A DNA stretch of 64,000 nucleotides from Metallyticus violacea (GCA_030762175.1 CM060834.1:68243501-68307500), one strand, 5' to 3'; numbered from the stretch's first letter, positions 24,080 through 37,050 are shown. Notes: generated by a model from the sequence alone, not told the origin. Program-made: numbers and translations.

Positions 24080-24720
24080 TTCGTACTAGCTATGGACTCC
24101 CTCGTTACTGGCAACTCAGATAGGACTCAGAAGGTGCGAGATCTTGACAGTAGTATGGGTGAGGAAGGTGGGCAGACTTTAAGTTGTAGCAAAGAACTTT
24201 GGTCACATCGTTGTGAGACATGCGCCGAGACCGCTTATTCAACTTCCGAAGGATTTTGACATATATTCCGGAGTTAACTGTATCACCACGAAGCAGTATA
24301 TCAATCAAAACAACCTCTTCACAATTCCAGAAGAATGTGGCCATGACTTTATCGCTGAGAGTAATGTTTTGAACATTTCTTCTCCGAGAAATCCATGGAT
24401 TACCTTCTGGTGTCAGGCTCGGAGTAATGATTTCATGTTTTATCTCTTATTACAATTTTGGACAGGAAAGGTAACATTAACTCATAAAAAGTACAAGCAA
24501 TTCTAAACAGATCATGGTTCCCTGTTTCTTATGACATGCAAATTAGACTTCGAAGGGCTCATTTAGCACAAATCGTTACAATTTCTAACTGGCGAAGAAT
24601 TATGCCGACAATGTCGACAGAGCCATCAAGTTAATCTGCGAGTGGTTTGGTTGTTATTCGCCAATCGTTTCGAATTAGGCGTTGGCACTTTCCATCGGTG
24701 TGGCTGCAGTGTGCGGGCCT
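24080..24720 (-). pseudogene. mariner transposase relic
   Basis: On the minus strand, MATFFWNCEEVVLIDILLRG then DTVNSGIYVKILRKLNKRSR (from 24344) match the central mariner block KVMATVFWD..G..LID.L..G.TIN...Y...L..L. HPYYCQDLAPSESYL corresponds to PPYSPDLAPSDYFL, with the third catalytic D replaced by E. The segment with the second catalytic D (HDNAP) is deleted between KVLCYN and LPHPYY. Upstream, about 24660-24540 (minus) reads DWRITTKPLAD and LDGSVDIVGIIL, consistent with the N-terminal helix-turn-helix region in broken frames. No terminal repeats identified. Confidence 0.75.
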
Positions 24721-24729
24721 TTTCGCCCA

Positions 24730-25785
24730 TGAGTGACAATAATCTTATTCACGACCATACCGCCGTACACATTTGTTAAACGCCTTTGAATTTTCGTGAC
24801 GTAATTTTCCGCCAAAAAAATTAAATTACTGCGTTTTATTCATGAACAACAAAGTCCATTAAAGTTAAGTGCATTACTACCATGTAGCGGAAGAAGGTGG
24901 AATTATATGCGAACGTTCAAAGATACTGCACGTAAAAAATATTTTTTCCCAAGATAAACTGCGTGTTGTATTACTTATTGAATACCCTACGTATTATATG
25001 TGCATTACACAACTGTTAAATGTGTTAATATACACTAAAATAGAAAGCTTAGGAAGAAAAAAACCGGTTTTCGGTGTTTGTTTTCCATCCAACTTCACAC
25101 TTGTCTTGTTAACCGACTTGTGCGTGCCTTTGCGTTTGTGTGTATAGATATATAAGCAAATGTGTGTTTAAACAGCCTGCTTCAGGATTGGTGGAACGTT
25201 AACAGAACAAATCCTTCCTTCCTTCCTTCCTCCCTCCCTCTCTTTTTTCCTGTCATATGTTATCCTAAATGGGGGGGGGGGGATCCGTATTCACACCGTT
25301 TGCTGTTCTCAAATATACTTAAACGCAGCTTGAACAAATTCTGCATAAAGTATGTTCTAGAACTCTACCGACAGATTTTCTGGGGAGGATTTAGGGCTGA
25401 TATCTGAACATTTTGGTATATGGATGGAATGTACGCCGAAGTCTTGGCTCGACGTTACAAGAGTTTACTTGCTGAATGGGGCATGGCGTTACATGTTCAT
25501 GCCTTAAAACTAGTAATATATCACTAGGTTTCAAAGTACTACAACCAGAATGAAGTGGTTTTGATATTTGATTGCATAATAGATGTGGATAGAGTAGGAG
25601 ACGAGCTATACACTATCCTCCCCTTAGGTCTGTCACTTAGCAGTTCTTGTTTACCAGCCTGGCGGTGTCTCATATGCTATCTAGCTTAGTATAGATATTA
25701 AGTGCTTAAGAGTTCTGATGCCGGTTATCACCATTGTTCATCTTGCCCCCTCACCCCAATTTATAAAACAACCCATTAGTTAAGG
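24730..25785. other. no gene recognised
   Basis: AT-rich; contains a CCTT-rich tract near 25213-25235 and a 12-nt G run at 25271-25282. No gene seen. Confidence 0.6.
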
Positions 25786-25789
25786 TTTG

Positions 25790-26910
25790 GTTACCGCCTT
25801 AGTTGTGCAGAACTGGCTGTAATGCAGGGGAGAGCTGTATAACGACTTTATGAAGAGCAATATCCATTGAGATTCACAGTATATTTCCATCAATGTGTCG
25901 ACGAATACGCCAAATTGGAACAGAAATTCATGCAGATATGGCAAATACTCTAGGGACTCTATACTTATTTTCAAATGTTTCCAAGTGGACCAAAGAGTTC
26001 GGACGCGGTCGCGGAAGCTTGGAAGATGACTCAAGCAGCGGACGACCTCAGAAAGTATCGTTAAGATGCAGGTTCTGAAGAATCACCGATTAAAGATGTC
26101 CGGAATTGCTCAAGCTCTGGGTATTTCACATTTTGAGGAAAGACTGTGCTGTATCGGCAAAATGGATGCAGCGATTGCTGACTCGGATCAAAGGCAAATC
26201 AGAGTGCAAATCTCTCACTTTTGGCCTTTTCCCCCGAGATATGCCGCCGACTTTATGCGTCGATTTGTAACCAATGATGAAACATGGGTGAAACATGCCT
26301 GAAACAAAACAGCAGTCTAAACAATGGAAGCATTACGAATCTCCACCGCCAAAGAAGGCCAAGCGTGCGAAATAAGTCGGGACGATCATTACGCCGGTTT
26401 TCTGGATGCAAAGGATGTACTGCTAATTAATTTATCTTCTCATTGGAACATCTATCTCTGGAGCATATTATGTTAGCCTTGTGAACGTATTGAAGACAAA
26501 AATTCGCGACAAAACGCCGAGTTTAACACAGAAGGAAGGCATCATCATTGCATCAAGACAGTGCTCCCCTTCACACTTGTATTGTTACAATAGCGAAAAT
26601 CAATGAATTGGGGTACGATTTGCTGCCACATCCGCCTTGTTCCCCGGACTTGGCTCCATCGAACTTCTATCTGCTCCCTAAACTGAGGAAATACTTTGGT
26701 GGGAAAAAAAATTACGTCCGGCGAGGAGCTTAAATCATCAAATGAGGCGGGCCTGTAGGAAGTTGACTTATGTAATGGAACAAAGGTTTTGGAGCAAAGT
26801 GTTACGGGAGACTATGTTAAAAAATAAGAACAATTTCAAAAAGCTATACCATCATTTTGTGCTTCATTCCGTGAAATTTTCAAATGAATCTAGTAAACTG
26901 TACATTGATA
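25790..26910 (+). pseudogene. mariner transposase relic
   Basis: Pieces on the + strand, across shifting frames: EIHADMANTLG (about 25929), VSKWTKEFGRGRGSLEDDSS then SGRPQ (25978-26050), LKNHRLKMSGIAQALGISH (26071-26130), and FMRRFVTNDETWVKHA (26254-26300) with the first catalytic D. ETKQQSKQWKHYESPPPKKA follows, then FHQDSAPLHT-like sequence (MHQDSAPLHTCIVTIAKINE from 26548) with the second D, and CSPDLAPSNFYLLPKLRKY, where the third catalytic D is N. The C-terminal region (about 26740-26850) is degraded. Spacing and order are those of a full mariner, but shifts, stops and the D-to-N change make it inactive. Terminal repeats are not clear. Confidence 0.9.
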
Positions 26911-26949
26911 AACATTCAAGGAATACACAGAGGGAAACGAAAAGGTAAT

Positions 26950-28440
26950 GGCTAAAGAGAGGTCAGAAAAAACCAAAGGAAGATGATCGCACTCTTCCAA
27001 GGTGGCCTTTCTAAATGAACGAGGAAAACTATCAGTTAAAAATTCCGGAGGCTAGCTCTTAAATTTTCAACCACACCTGAATTAAACGACAGAAATAAGA
27101 AGTCTGCTGCTCTAACTTACGGTACAGGCAATTATCATCAATCAGATGTTCCATTTCAGGAGACATCACAATAATGTAAAAACCGAGACTTGGAAACGAC
27201 TACACACTTCAAGGAGATGCATGCACACGCTTTGCCATGTTCTCTGAAGATGCAGCATGTGGAAAGCTGCGCGGGAATTGCTGTTAAACTATTTTGCTTA
27301 TTAAGTGCACCGTCAATTTTTAGACCAATTACAGGCTGTTCGAAAAATATTCAGAGTGCTTTATATTTCGCAAAATAAAGAGGCACACAAACAAATGTAA
27401 ATATTTTTCACTGTAGTCCCCACATACTTCCATGCTTTTATTTATTATTCTAACCAGCGTTAGTGTTCTAGTAGCAGTTAATATTTTGGGTGTCTCTTAA
27501 TTCAAATAAGCGCTACATTTAGTACCACTTACACCTCTACCTAGATTGCGTTTAAGAGATCCTATCAGATGGTTAACACTGGAAGCGAGGTTGCGAATGT
27601 TAAAAGGCTGTAATGACGGTGCAGAGGGGCGTTTAAAACCATGTTATTCTCCCCTTCCGGAAGCAATCCTACTAAACAAACTCTCTTCTAGAATCTTCAA
27701 CTTCATAGCACCTTCCTCCGTAAAAGATTGTTATTTTTTTCCTGCAAATTTGAACTTTAACTTGAGGCTTAGAAATAGTAAAAAATGCAGGTCAAATTCT
27801 ACAGAAATCGGAAAATTCTCTGAAGTTTCTTAATTTTTATCTGCTCCTTCGAATATCCAAAATAAAAAGAAACAAACTGTAAGAGTTTTCTGAAAAGAAT
27901 TACTGTTGCCCACATTTCCCTCATATATTCATATTGTTTAAGAGTTTTAATATTGTAAGAGTCTGCCTAGTTATTAAATTTATTTTATCTCTTAACTTTG
28001 CAATCTGCTATCAAAATCAATTATATACGTTAGCTGCTCTTGGTACCCGTGTATGTTTGGTATTGAAAAACATTTTTGTGCAACGTTCTTTAGTTTGTAC
28101 TGCAAGTCAAACGGCTTGCATTTTCAATAACATTTATTAAAGAAGCAGCTTATATTAAGTTTAGATATCCTTTTAGTCAGCAGATTCTCCAGCTTTTCAA
28201 AGTGTGTCCCGTTAATGGTACGCTCTTCTTTCATTTGGTAGCGATGGTTTCCCACTTCTACTCTTGAAGGCGTCCTTGTTCCAGGGTGGAACGACGCGTA
28301 TGTGCAGTATTTCGGATCAGTCCACTTAGGTGATGAACTAGTACTGTATGATTTTTCCTCCTCATGTAATTAGAGCATGCATGGCTTCACAAGTCCACTC
28401 TCAACATTTCCATTTTCAACATGGATAATCACCATAGTTT
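26950..28440. other. no gene recognised
   Basis: Short open frames only (longest 95 codons at 27546-27833). A segment at 28150-28330 is less AT-rich than its surroundings but shows no domain that I recognise. Confidence 0.55.
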
Positions 28441-28444
28441 ACCA

Positions 28445-29464
28445 GGGCTCTGTTCCATAAAAGTATGGTCCAATACATTATAAGTGTATGGACTGGTAAC
28501 TTGTAGTTATTAGTAAAATTCTGTTCCACAAATATTTCTGCTACACTTGTACTTTACTACTCCGTTCTTACAAGTGAATTTTCGTAGTTCTGTTCCACGA
28601 AGGTACTAGTATTAGTCGGGCATGGTAGTTTGTATAAATGTCTGTACAAGTGTAGAAACATTGATAACTTCAAATACTAGCACAAAATTTATTATCTTTT
28701 TAATGGTTTTGGGAGCCAGTTGACCCATAAGTGCTTAATATTAGCGAAAGTGATGAATACGCATAAAGAAAGAATAAATATTTGGGTATAAAATTTAGGT
28801 TAAGTGCAAATAAAGTACGGCTTATGACTGATGATGACGTTTCCTGTTCCAAATATATATTTCAGACCTGCATCTTAGTTAATGTATTTTTGCCTACTTG
28901 CCACGAAAATAGTTTATTCTCATTCTTCATTTGCTTTTTTAAGGTTATCGCTACATGCCACGAAAATAATTTCTTTTAGCACAATTTTCCAGTTTTTTGC
29001 TTATGAGAACGTAATTGTCAAGCAATATAAATATAAAAGATCAAATGCTTTAATAAAGTGACTCAAGAGCATTCGGCAAGCGCGATTCTTCTGCCATCTC
29101 TCGACGGCTGAAATTGATGCTTCTAAATGTAGCCTTATGGGATCGTCGTTTAAAAATGGATTATTATCCATAATAACGTATTTAAATTACCATTATGTCT
29201 GAGAAAAAAACAAGGCCTATTTTTGCAGAAATGACAATGATCGACGAATTATACTACATCCCAATCTTTTGCACAAATATATCACAAGATATGGCGACGT
29301 ATGGCAAATAGCTGTTCCTCCATCTCCATATGACGTCACTTGTAACTTTTTACTAATACTTTACCATTTCTTTCATGGAACAGAAAGTAATAAGACCATA
29401 CTTTACAAGAACATGCACTAATACACTTGTATGTATTAGACCATGGTTTTGTGAAACACGGCCC
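28445..29464. mobile_element. 1.02-kb terminal-inverted-repeat element, non-autonomous
   Basis: The left end GGGCTCTGTTCCATAAAAGT (28445) and the reverse complement of the right end GGGCCGTGTTTCACAAAACC (29464) are imperfect inverted repeats. The match continues inward for about 45 bp (ATGGTC.AATACAT...AGTGTAT). Subterminal copies of TTCTGTTCCAC(A/G)A occur near 28530 and 28590, and an inverted one (CATGGAACAGAA) near 29375. The terminal GGGCC.TGTTTCA pattern is of the kind seen in PIF/Harbinger and ISL2EU-like elements. A target duplication is not obvious. No transposase is encoded. Confidence 0.7.
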
Positions 29465-29469
29465 AGTAC

Positions 29470-31080
29470 ATATTTTCACCCATTAATTAGGATTTCTATA
29501 ATGTCAACACATTTCTGCACTAATGAAACCCTCAACAAATTGTTCTTCAAGTAATCATAGTTCTTGTCTCTTTCCGCATTCTAAAAACCATACTACACTC
29601 GGAATACTCATTAGAAGGGAGGGAATGTTCTCCAATGCCCCTTTTCTCTTCCTATGTGCATTAGTTAACTAATTTTGGTTTCACCGTTTAGGAAAGACAC
29701 ACCCGCAAGTCTTGAGCGAAGACTATTACTAATCTTCTTGACATTGCTATTCTTGAAATGGCTTTACTCAACTGTAACTGCAAGTTTTATCTTCCTTTCT
29801 TCAGTTCCCTTTCCTAAGTCAGTCTTTAGTTCCAAGATGCACACACTGTTATCTACACACGTTTTTCTAACATTTAAACTTTTTCGCCAATTGTCTCTCA
29901 CTTCTATCATCTTTATTCCGGATTATAATTAATTGCAGGGGATTATTTGGAGAGTGACACTTTATTTAAACCTGAATGAGAATATATCCTGCTAGCTTAC
30001 ACCCCATTTCAGCTTTGGTATTCGTCGCAGTAATTTCAATGACTACATAATATGTCCAGAAAATAAAATAAATGTTCAATGTGGCCGAAATGTTAACGAT
30101 TTTCTTGCATTGATTGAAAATCGAACACTAATTCAACACTTTTAATACACCATACAAGGACTGCTTAGCCATTACTACCCAAGAAAGTGATCAGTTAATA
30201 TTTAAAAACTTTAGTGTTCTCACCACAGTTAGAAAAGTTTTCTTTTTTCGCTTAAAAACGAAATATGTATTATAAATCAGACATACATACCTTGACAGTA
30301 AATCATTGCTTATTCTATAGCTGTGAATTTGTGTAAAACAGTAGTTCCGATATTTTACACTGGTTGAATCGATTTTGTAGGGTATTTAGTTTAACTACAG
30401 CAACTAGGCTAATTTAAGGTTGTTAAACATTTTGTATATTAATAAGGGGGTTCGCAAGTGGAAAACATTTGGGAACTATGTTCGTTCTTATCTGTGCTTT
30501 AATGTTTGCTTTTCCGATAAGTACCAACAAACAAAAAACACAGTACTGTTCTAGCTATCTGGTCAGAAATCCTGATCACCTTAGCGATCTGCGGCTGGCT
30601 CAAACCCTATTTCTACTAATCTGCCTTGTTCAAGTCGTTATACAGGGTTATTTCACAATCCGAAAACAAAACACTTGGAAAATTTGGTACATTTGGACTA
30701 TGTTCTTTTAGGGCATATTATTTATTCTACGCAATACCAATGCACGATTTGTACTATCTCAACAACTACAGATGTCAAGTTACATTCAGTTTTCTGTACT
30801 CCAAGGGGTAGTCTTGAGGGGCTGCGTCCAACATTAGGCGAATAATCAATTATTTATTAAAGTCAACATATCTGAAAACCTTGAGTAGTCAGCATAAACA
30901 TAACAGAAAAAATAACACGTTACAAATTGTTTAAACAATTGCTGGAAGATTTGATTCATCTCTTCAAAAGAAACTCCATAAAGAAGTCAACAAATGTGCA
31001 CAAGCATGTTCGACCAGACGATCCATTAATTCTGAGGCAGTCAATCGTAAGAACAAAATAAACACATAAGACATGTTTAA
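29470..31080. other. no gene recognised
   Basis: AT-rich DNA with open frames of up to 85 codons and no domain. Confidence 0.6.
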
Positions 31081-31087
31081 AGCTCAC

Positions 31088-31147
31088 CAAATACAGCAAT
31101 ACCGGAGCTGAATCACCACCTGCTGGGACATACTTGCTCGATGCCAT
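31088..31147 (-). CDS. weak candidate first coding exon
   Basis: On the minus strand an ATG at 31147 opens MASSKYVPAGGDSAPVLLYL, 20 codons, ending at a good splice donor (TTG then GTGAGC). The 110 bp upstream are richer in GC than the surroundings and hold two TGACGT motifs (CRE-like, near 31151 and 31185), as expected of a promoter-proximal region. No protein family is recognised and no downstream exon was found, so this is only a candidate. Confidence 0.18.
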
Positions 31148-31149
31148 TT

Positions 31150-32750
31150 ACGTCACAAAAGCCTCGCTTGCTCGCCATTCCACGTCATAACACACCGCTT
31201 TAATTCTGGCTAATCCCCCATTTTTTTAAATGTCAGGATCTGCGCGTGTTTCGCATTGAAATGCCGTAATAATCTAGCGACCGAAAAACGTTTAATATGA
31301 ACTACTGCAAGAACAGAACAGAGGAATGACTGAATTTACAACGCCATAAAAGGTTTCGGTTCCAGAAACCTGCAGACGCACTCTGCCTTAATGTTTCATA
31401 ACTTGTTGTCTATATCATATATAGTAGAGGTTCACCATACTTAACCTCACTTATCAAAAAAATTGTTCAACACGGAATCTCAAGGGATCGATTTTATCCA
31501 GTAGATTAGAAAGTTTTCTGCATTATTATCACTGCAATTTATATCGTTACATACACGAATTTTGCCCAGATCTTTTTTTTTTTTCTTTAACAGCAAGTGA
31601 TATTAGTCATTAAATAATCTTTTGGAGAGCTATTCGGCCTAGAAAACGTACAGCCACACCACTGATACGAATAGATTATTGTTCATTATTATTAAAATCG
31701 CGACATTCTATGCTTTAAGGGCAGACGTATGTAAAATAACTACACCGCAGTTAATGTTTTATGACATTTTCAAACATCGAAAGCTGTAATTTTGTATGGC
31801 AATTATTAATAATGTTTACTATTGCAATTATATTTGTAGAATATTTTATTGCACAAACTGAAGCTATAATTAATCATAATCTTATACATTTAAAAATGTT
31901 TTACATATTCCATATATTTCAGCATTAAAACTGGCGAAAAAGATTTTGATATTCAATGCTAGAGTAAAAAATATTTTTTAAAATGTTATAAAATAATTAT
32001 TGAAATTTTGTTTCACAGAATGTGCAGAAGGATGATTTCTATAAAATTGGTAAATTTCATTGCTTTACCTAAAACAGTTTTCCAGAAAATGCACCCAAAG
32101 ATGAAAAAACGTTAAGTTGCTGAAAATTTGAATTTGTTTTACCCTCATTTCCGCTCGTGCTAGGGTTACTAATACAAGCCATAAAACGTCAACAGTAAGC
32201 CCCTTAAGAAAGCTATAAAATGGAAGAAATAAACAGAAGATAAGGGTTATGCGTGTGTCCAGCATTAGTAACCCCAACATCAATGGAAATGGGGTAAAAC
32301 TTTAACCCAAGGTTTCCGCAATTTTCGTTTTTTAATCTTTGAGGTGCATTCTCTCCAAAACCGTTTTAGGAAAGGAATGAAATGTGACAATTTTATAGAA
32401 AACATTTTTTTGCTCAATCTTGTGGAATCGATTTCCAATAACTGGCTTAGGGTCAAGGTACATGAAAAATGTATGACCAATTAGAGTATGAAATTTAAAA
32501 TATATTAGAAGTTTAAGAAATATCAAAATTCTGTTCCGTACTTCATAACAATATGTTCAATAGTTTTCAAGGAAGTGCACCTTAAAATGTTTAAATAAAA
32601 AAAAGGGGGGACGAGGCACCATCACACTTGCAGCTGTTAATTTTATTTAAATACAATTTAGATATGAAACACTGGAATTACACTCTTTAATGCATAAACA
32701 CTTTTCCAGTTAAAAATAATTAAATAACTTACCTACATCTATTTTTAATT
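31150..32750. other. no gene recognised
   Basis: AT-rich sequence, with poly-T near 31570-31583. Nothing recognised on either strand. Confidence 0.6.
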
Positions 32751-32755
32751 TTTAG

Positions 32756-33055
32756 ATTCTGAGATGGAGGAGCCAATGCAAGAAGATCCATACCCAAAAC
32801 AAGCCCATTTTGTTATTACCCCTGATGTTGTCGAGGGATCCCAGTGAAAGAAATTCGTGTTTGGATGCAGATAAGCCGCGGTTTTATAAAGGGTTTTATC
32901 AAAGATCAACTGCAGAGGTAGTGAAAATATTGCACATATTTGGTTCCGGTTCAATTGACGGAGGAACCAAAGACATAGAAGACAACATCTCTGGGTCATC
33001 TGCAGCTTGTACTACGTCGAACAGTATACGTCATGCCACCATTTTCAGCCCGAAG
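32756..33055 (+). CDS. weak candidate internal exon or unrecognised coding relic
   Basis: A pyrimidine-rich stretch ending in TTTTTAG precedes 32756 and a donor-like AAG followed by GTAAAA begins at 33056. The 300 bp between are open in one frame for exactly 100 codons, including DADKPRFYKGFYQRSTAEVV and GSGSIDGGTKDIEDNIS. GC content is higher than in the flanks. A second frame starts SEMEEPMQEDPYPKQAHFVI then stops, which would instead suggest a frame-shifted relic. No domain is recognised. It could be a host exon, a decayed transposon gene, or chance. Confidence 0.2.
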
Positions 33056-33059
33056 GTAA

Positions 33060-34770
33060 AAGATCAAGCCAACAGTGGAAACATGCTTTTTAATGCCTGT
33101 TGCTTTAAGTGCCAAACTAGCATTTCAACCTTCCCCTTATTCTTCTAGAAACATCTTTTACGAAATTTCGCCATACTATTAAACATTCATAAATTAAATA
33201 ATTTTGATGTCGATGCCCTGAGTCTTTAAAGAAGCTATGGTGAAACAAGAACTTTTAAATTAAATTTTGAACTTAAAATTAAAATAAATATATATTTCTG
33301 TTTAATCATATGAACACCAAAATAAACAATCCAACATTTACTAAGCTTATTATTCTACGAAATACGCACTGAAGCGTATCAAGGCCAACAGGTTAACAAC
33401 TAATTGGCGAGGAAAATGTCACACAATACCAAATCCGGAGATAACTGCTAAAAACGAACGTATCGTAGACATTATGACGGTATCGAAAGCACAAGGTTTA
33501 ATTAAAACTAATTATCTGTACTGTTTAGAGCAGTACCACATCTCCCGTGTTTTGTTTCTCTCCCCATAGATGAATAGAAGCGAACTATACTTCAAGCTAG
33601 AACAGGTAAAATGTGTTCATAGAAAAATGTTCGCTATGCCAAAGTGATGATGATGACGAAACGAGACAAGCTGATGAAGGAACGGTGTTTTGACTTATAC
33701 CAGTGAAACGGCTTTGCGTCAGTAAAGAAAGGAAATAATGCAGTACTTTCGATGTAGAAGTATCGATTTCACGAGCTAGCTCGCATGGTGCCCCCTTAAC
33801 CCCTCATTCTTGAAGGTACTGAAATCTGCCGCACCACTTTCATTCTCTATGTTTAAATAAACTACGAGGAAATTCAAGATAGAGACGCAATATGACAATG
33901 TCATTCCTCTACCCTAACTTTCTCTACATGCTTAGTAATGAGCACACTCTATACATCTTGTTTCCAGATTTCATATGTTTTTAAACTGTTAGTACGCTTT
34001 ACATTACTTTAGAAAGAACTCAGAAAAACACCTAATACTTTTTATATGATTGCCTGCGACGTTATTATTTCTACATTATCCAGTGTTTTGCATATGTTGC
34101 CAACTTTGAAGATCACGGCGTGCCCTAAAGGAAAAAGGTTTGCTTTCATGTAAGCTATGGCGATTGACACTCTTTTCCAATACAGGTGAAATCATTTCTA
34201 GTTTAAAGTGAAGACCTAATTGTAGTGACGTCGTAAAAATGTCCATTCCCTGCACCTGATACTTTTAACTAGAAACCCACAAAATTTATCTCCAGTAAAG
34301 ACCGGGTCAGTGAAAAACCTAGAGGTACATTTCGATAAAAACCTAAATTGGAATATTTACGTTATAGAAACATACAAGAAAATATAGGGTGATTCGTTTG
34401 GGTATGGATAAAATGAAAACACTGTAAAACATTTACTACCGAACTTTATATTTTGAAACTTTGTGTATACAACATTCAAAGATGAGAGATTTCTCAGGGC
34501 GCTACATACCCCCCCCCCCTCCCACTGCGCACTCTGCACAACTCATAACGGTGATGCAATTCAGCCCATGTCCGTTGTAACATTAAAGAGGACTTTTTTT
34601 GGAAAGCGCAAGTAATGTTTAATTTGTTTAGAAAATGAAGAACCTCCCACGTTCAGTGAGGGGATGCACCCTTTCTATTATACAATGTTTATATTATTGC
34701 TTTAATCAAGACATGATAATAACTACAACATATCCAAATTAAGATCTATAGCGCTCTCTGTTGATTTGTA
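33060..34770. other. no gene recognised
   Basis: AT-rich DNA. A stretch near 34387 (AGGGTGATTCGTTTGGGTAT) looks like a transposon end but has no partner. A C run lies near 34510-34520. Confidence 0.55.
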
Positions 34771-34775
34771 GTAGC

Positions 34776-35011
34776 CATTTTAATCACCTGAGACTTTCAT
34801 TTGGCATTATGCATTGTTGATTTTCATTCTTGCCATGAACGAAAACTCCCATCTTTTTTTTAAAAAAAATTACCATCAAGAAATGTCTCCTCAGTCATTT
34901 TAATCACCTGAGACTTTCATTTGGCATTATGCATTGTTGATTTTCATTCTTGCCATAAACGAAAACTCCCATCTTTTTTTAAAAAAAAATTACCATCAAG
35001 AAATGTCTCCT
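34776..35011. repeat. 120-bp tandem duplication
   Basis: The block at 34776-34891 is repeated at 34896-35011 with about two differences (CCATGAACG against CCATAAACG, and a T/A swap at the T-run to A-run junction). Each unit contains a T-run followed by an A-run, a potential hairpin. The near identity means a recent duplication. Confidence 0.97.
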
Positions 35012-35084
35012 ACTATCATATTAGCTTTTATAATAATATTTAATATTATCCATATCCAAACAAATATTTCAATGATATGAGTTA

Positions 35085-35905
35085 AAACGATTTCACCATT
35101 TCCTTCCATTTTCTCTGACAATTTTCTTGGGCAAAAGCTTTTGATCCAATTCGATTACTTCAAGTACTTTTTACTGACCTCAGTGCCGGCTTAACCCAGA
35201 AGTTTCAACGTGTTCATAATGTTTGTATACTCTATATTGGCAACATTCGTCGATTTGAACATATCACTTCATCTCTTTAACTGTTATCCTGGTTACGTCT
35301 TAAGAAACGAATAACTTTCTACTCTCTCACACTTTAACAGCTTTTCCACACCTCTTTCCCATGATTTTATAAATAATCTTCACTCATGGCCTCCATACCA
35401 GATCATATGCTCTTTACTACTGATACCTTAACTCCAACTACTTCACGTTCCTCTTCTTCTTCCACAGTTTCTTTTGCTTGTCTTTGGAATTCCATTTCTT
35501 GTAATATCAGGCAGGGACTGTCAGGTCATTTCACAATTTGAAGTTAAATTAAAATATATTACTATTAATACTTTATAAATGAAATCGTAATTATAGCCTA
35601 TTTTTAATTTAATCTTTTTCTACAGCACTTAATTACTTGATTATGTTCTTAGGTATGTGTTTATAATTTTACTATTATGTATAAAATATTTCTTGTATTT
35701 TTATTTTATTATAATATTCTGAATTTTTATTAGTGATTAATATAATAAAAGTATTTAGTCAATAGATTTACTTATAAAGTGTTTATTGTAAAATATTAAT
35801 AACATTACTATACAATTTTATAACATATTATAAGTATATTGGTATTGCGGAAGAGAATAGCATTAGCATTACCAGTATAAATAAATAATCTAATCTAAAC
35901 TAATT
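35085..35905 (+). pseudogene. LINE 3' end: reverse-transcriptase C-terminus and 3' UTR
   Basis: The + strand in shifting frames reads FTDLSAGLTQKFQRVHNVCI (about 35170-35228), YIGNIRRFEHIT (35235-35270), LLSWLRLKKRITFYSLTL (35283-35335) and LFHTSFP (35340-35362), then SIPDHM and a C-terminal CLWNSISCNIR (35480-35515). This is the order seen after the catalytic domain of jockey-superfamily or related LINE reverse transcriptases (D..AG...KLQR.QNACVR.I...R...HI...L..L.WL....R, then LWN.LP..IR). An AT-rich 3' UTR follows, ending about 35905 in TAAATAAATAATCTAATCTA, similar to LINE tails. Several shifts and stops; everything upstream is lost. Confidence 0.8.
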
Positions 35906-35909
35906 TATA

Positions 35910-37045
35910 CTGAACAAAGAGCAACGATATTCTGCATAATCCAGTCGCAGCTAGCAATTGGAACGCAGATGATGCAAAAACGGGCATAATCATCAACGGT
36001 AATATTATTCTATGCCATGCAATTGAAAAAATAATTTTTTTTTTATGTCGGTATTTGGCTTAAGCATTCATTTAAAATATCAAGGCATTGTTTCAAATAT
36101 TTTATTTTTTAATTTAAACAACTTTTCAACGCAGACGTGTTGTGGATATTCCATAAAATTTATAAAACAGGGCATCGTGTTTTTAACGGAGTCAATATAT
36201 GTTTTTGTTCACTCTCCCGTTATTCCAGGTAAGTTTAAAACTTCTATTTGTGTTATGTAACCATGTTCAAGTTTCACCAAAGTTACTGGTAAAGAAAGAG
36301 AGCGAAAGTTTTCTTGATATTAATTTGTTAAAAGTATCAATTTACCTGTTATAAGTTTAGGTTAAACCCTTTAACCTCTCTCCTGAAATATGTTCTTTTA
36401 TGGAAATAATACGTTTTGGAAAGCATCTCACATATATTATCACAATTATTTTTAAACATTAAGAGGGACCAAAAAGGTTAGATGTTAGGGCGAAACTTTT
36501 TTTTTTTTTTTTTCCCCCTAAGCATAATGCATATTGAATCAGTGCGGAAAAACAATTTTTAAAAATATGAACTAAACACAGTTTTGGTGCGGGACTTTAC
36601 AGGGAGTTTACAAAACCTGAGCACTCGCAGAATGTTGTGTCAAGAATTATTAAATTATCATAAATGGTGTAGTTTTATGTAAGTTACATTAACGAAAGTA
36701 AATATTGCATAAGTTGACGATAGTGCCAACGTCATGAGCGGCCCGAAGACTGGAATGTAATAAGTCAAACATATCGCATGTCTCCAGCATTATTCAACTC
36801 TACGACCATAAAGAAAACGTCCTTCAATCCATCAGATGGGATTTCAAAACATAGTGTGACCCTATTCTTATTTAAAAAATAAATGTTGGGAGTGCCCGAA
36901 CAAAATTATAGCTAGAATTCCCAATGAATTTAATAGTACCTAAGAATGATCTGAAAGGGTTGTTACAAGATTTTTTTTTTTTTTTTTTTTGCAGTTATAC
37001 AACTTTGTTTATGACTTAAGCCTATCATAATTTATTTAGTGAATT
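35910..37045. other. no gene recognised
   Basis: AT-rich; poly-T runs near 36498-36513 and 36970-36990. No gene seen. Confidence 0.6.
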
Positions 37046-37050
37046 GTATA

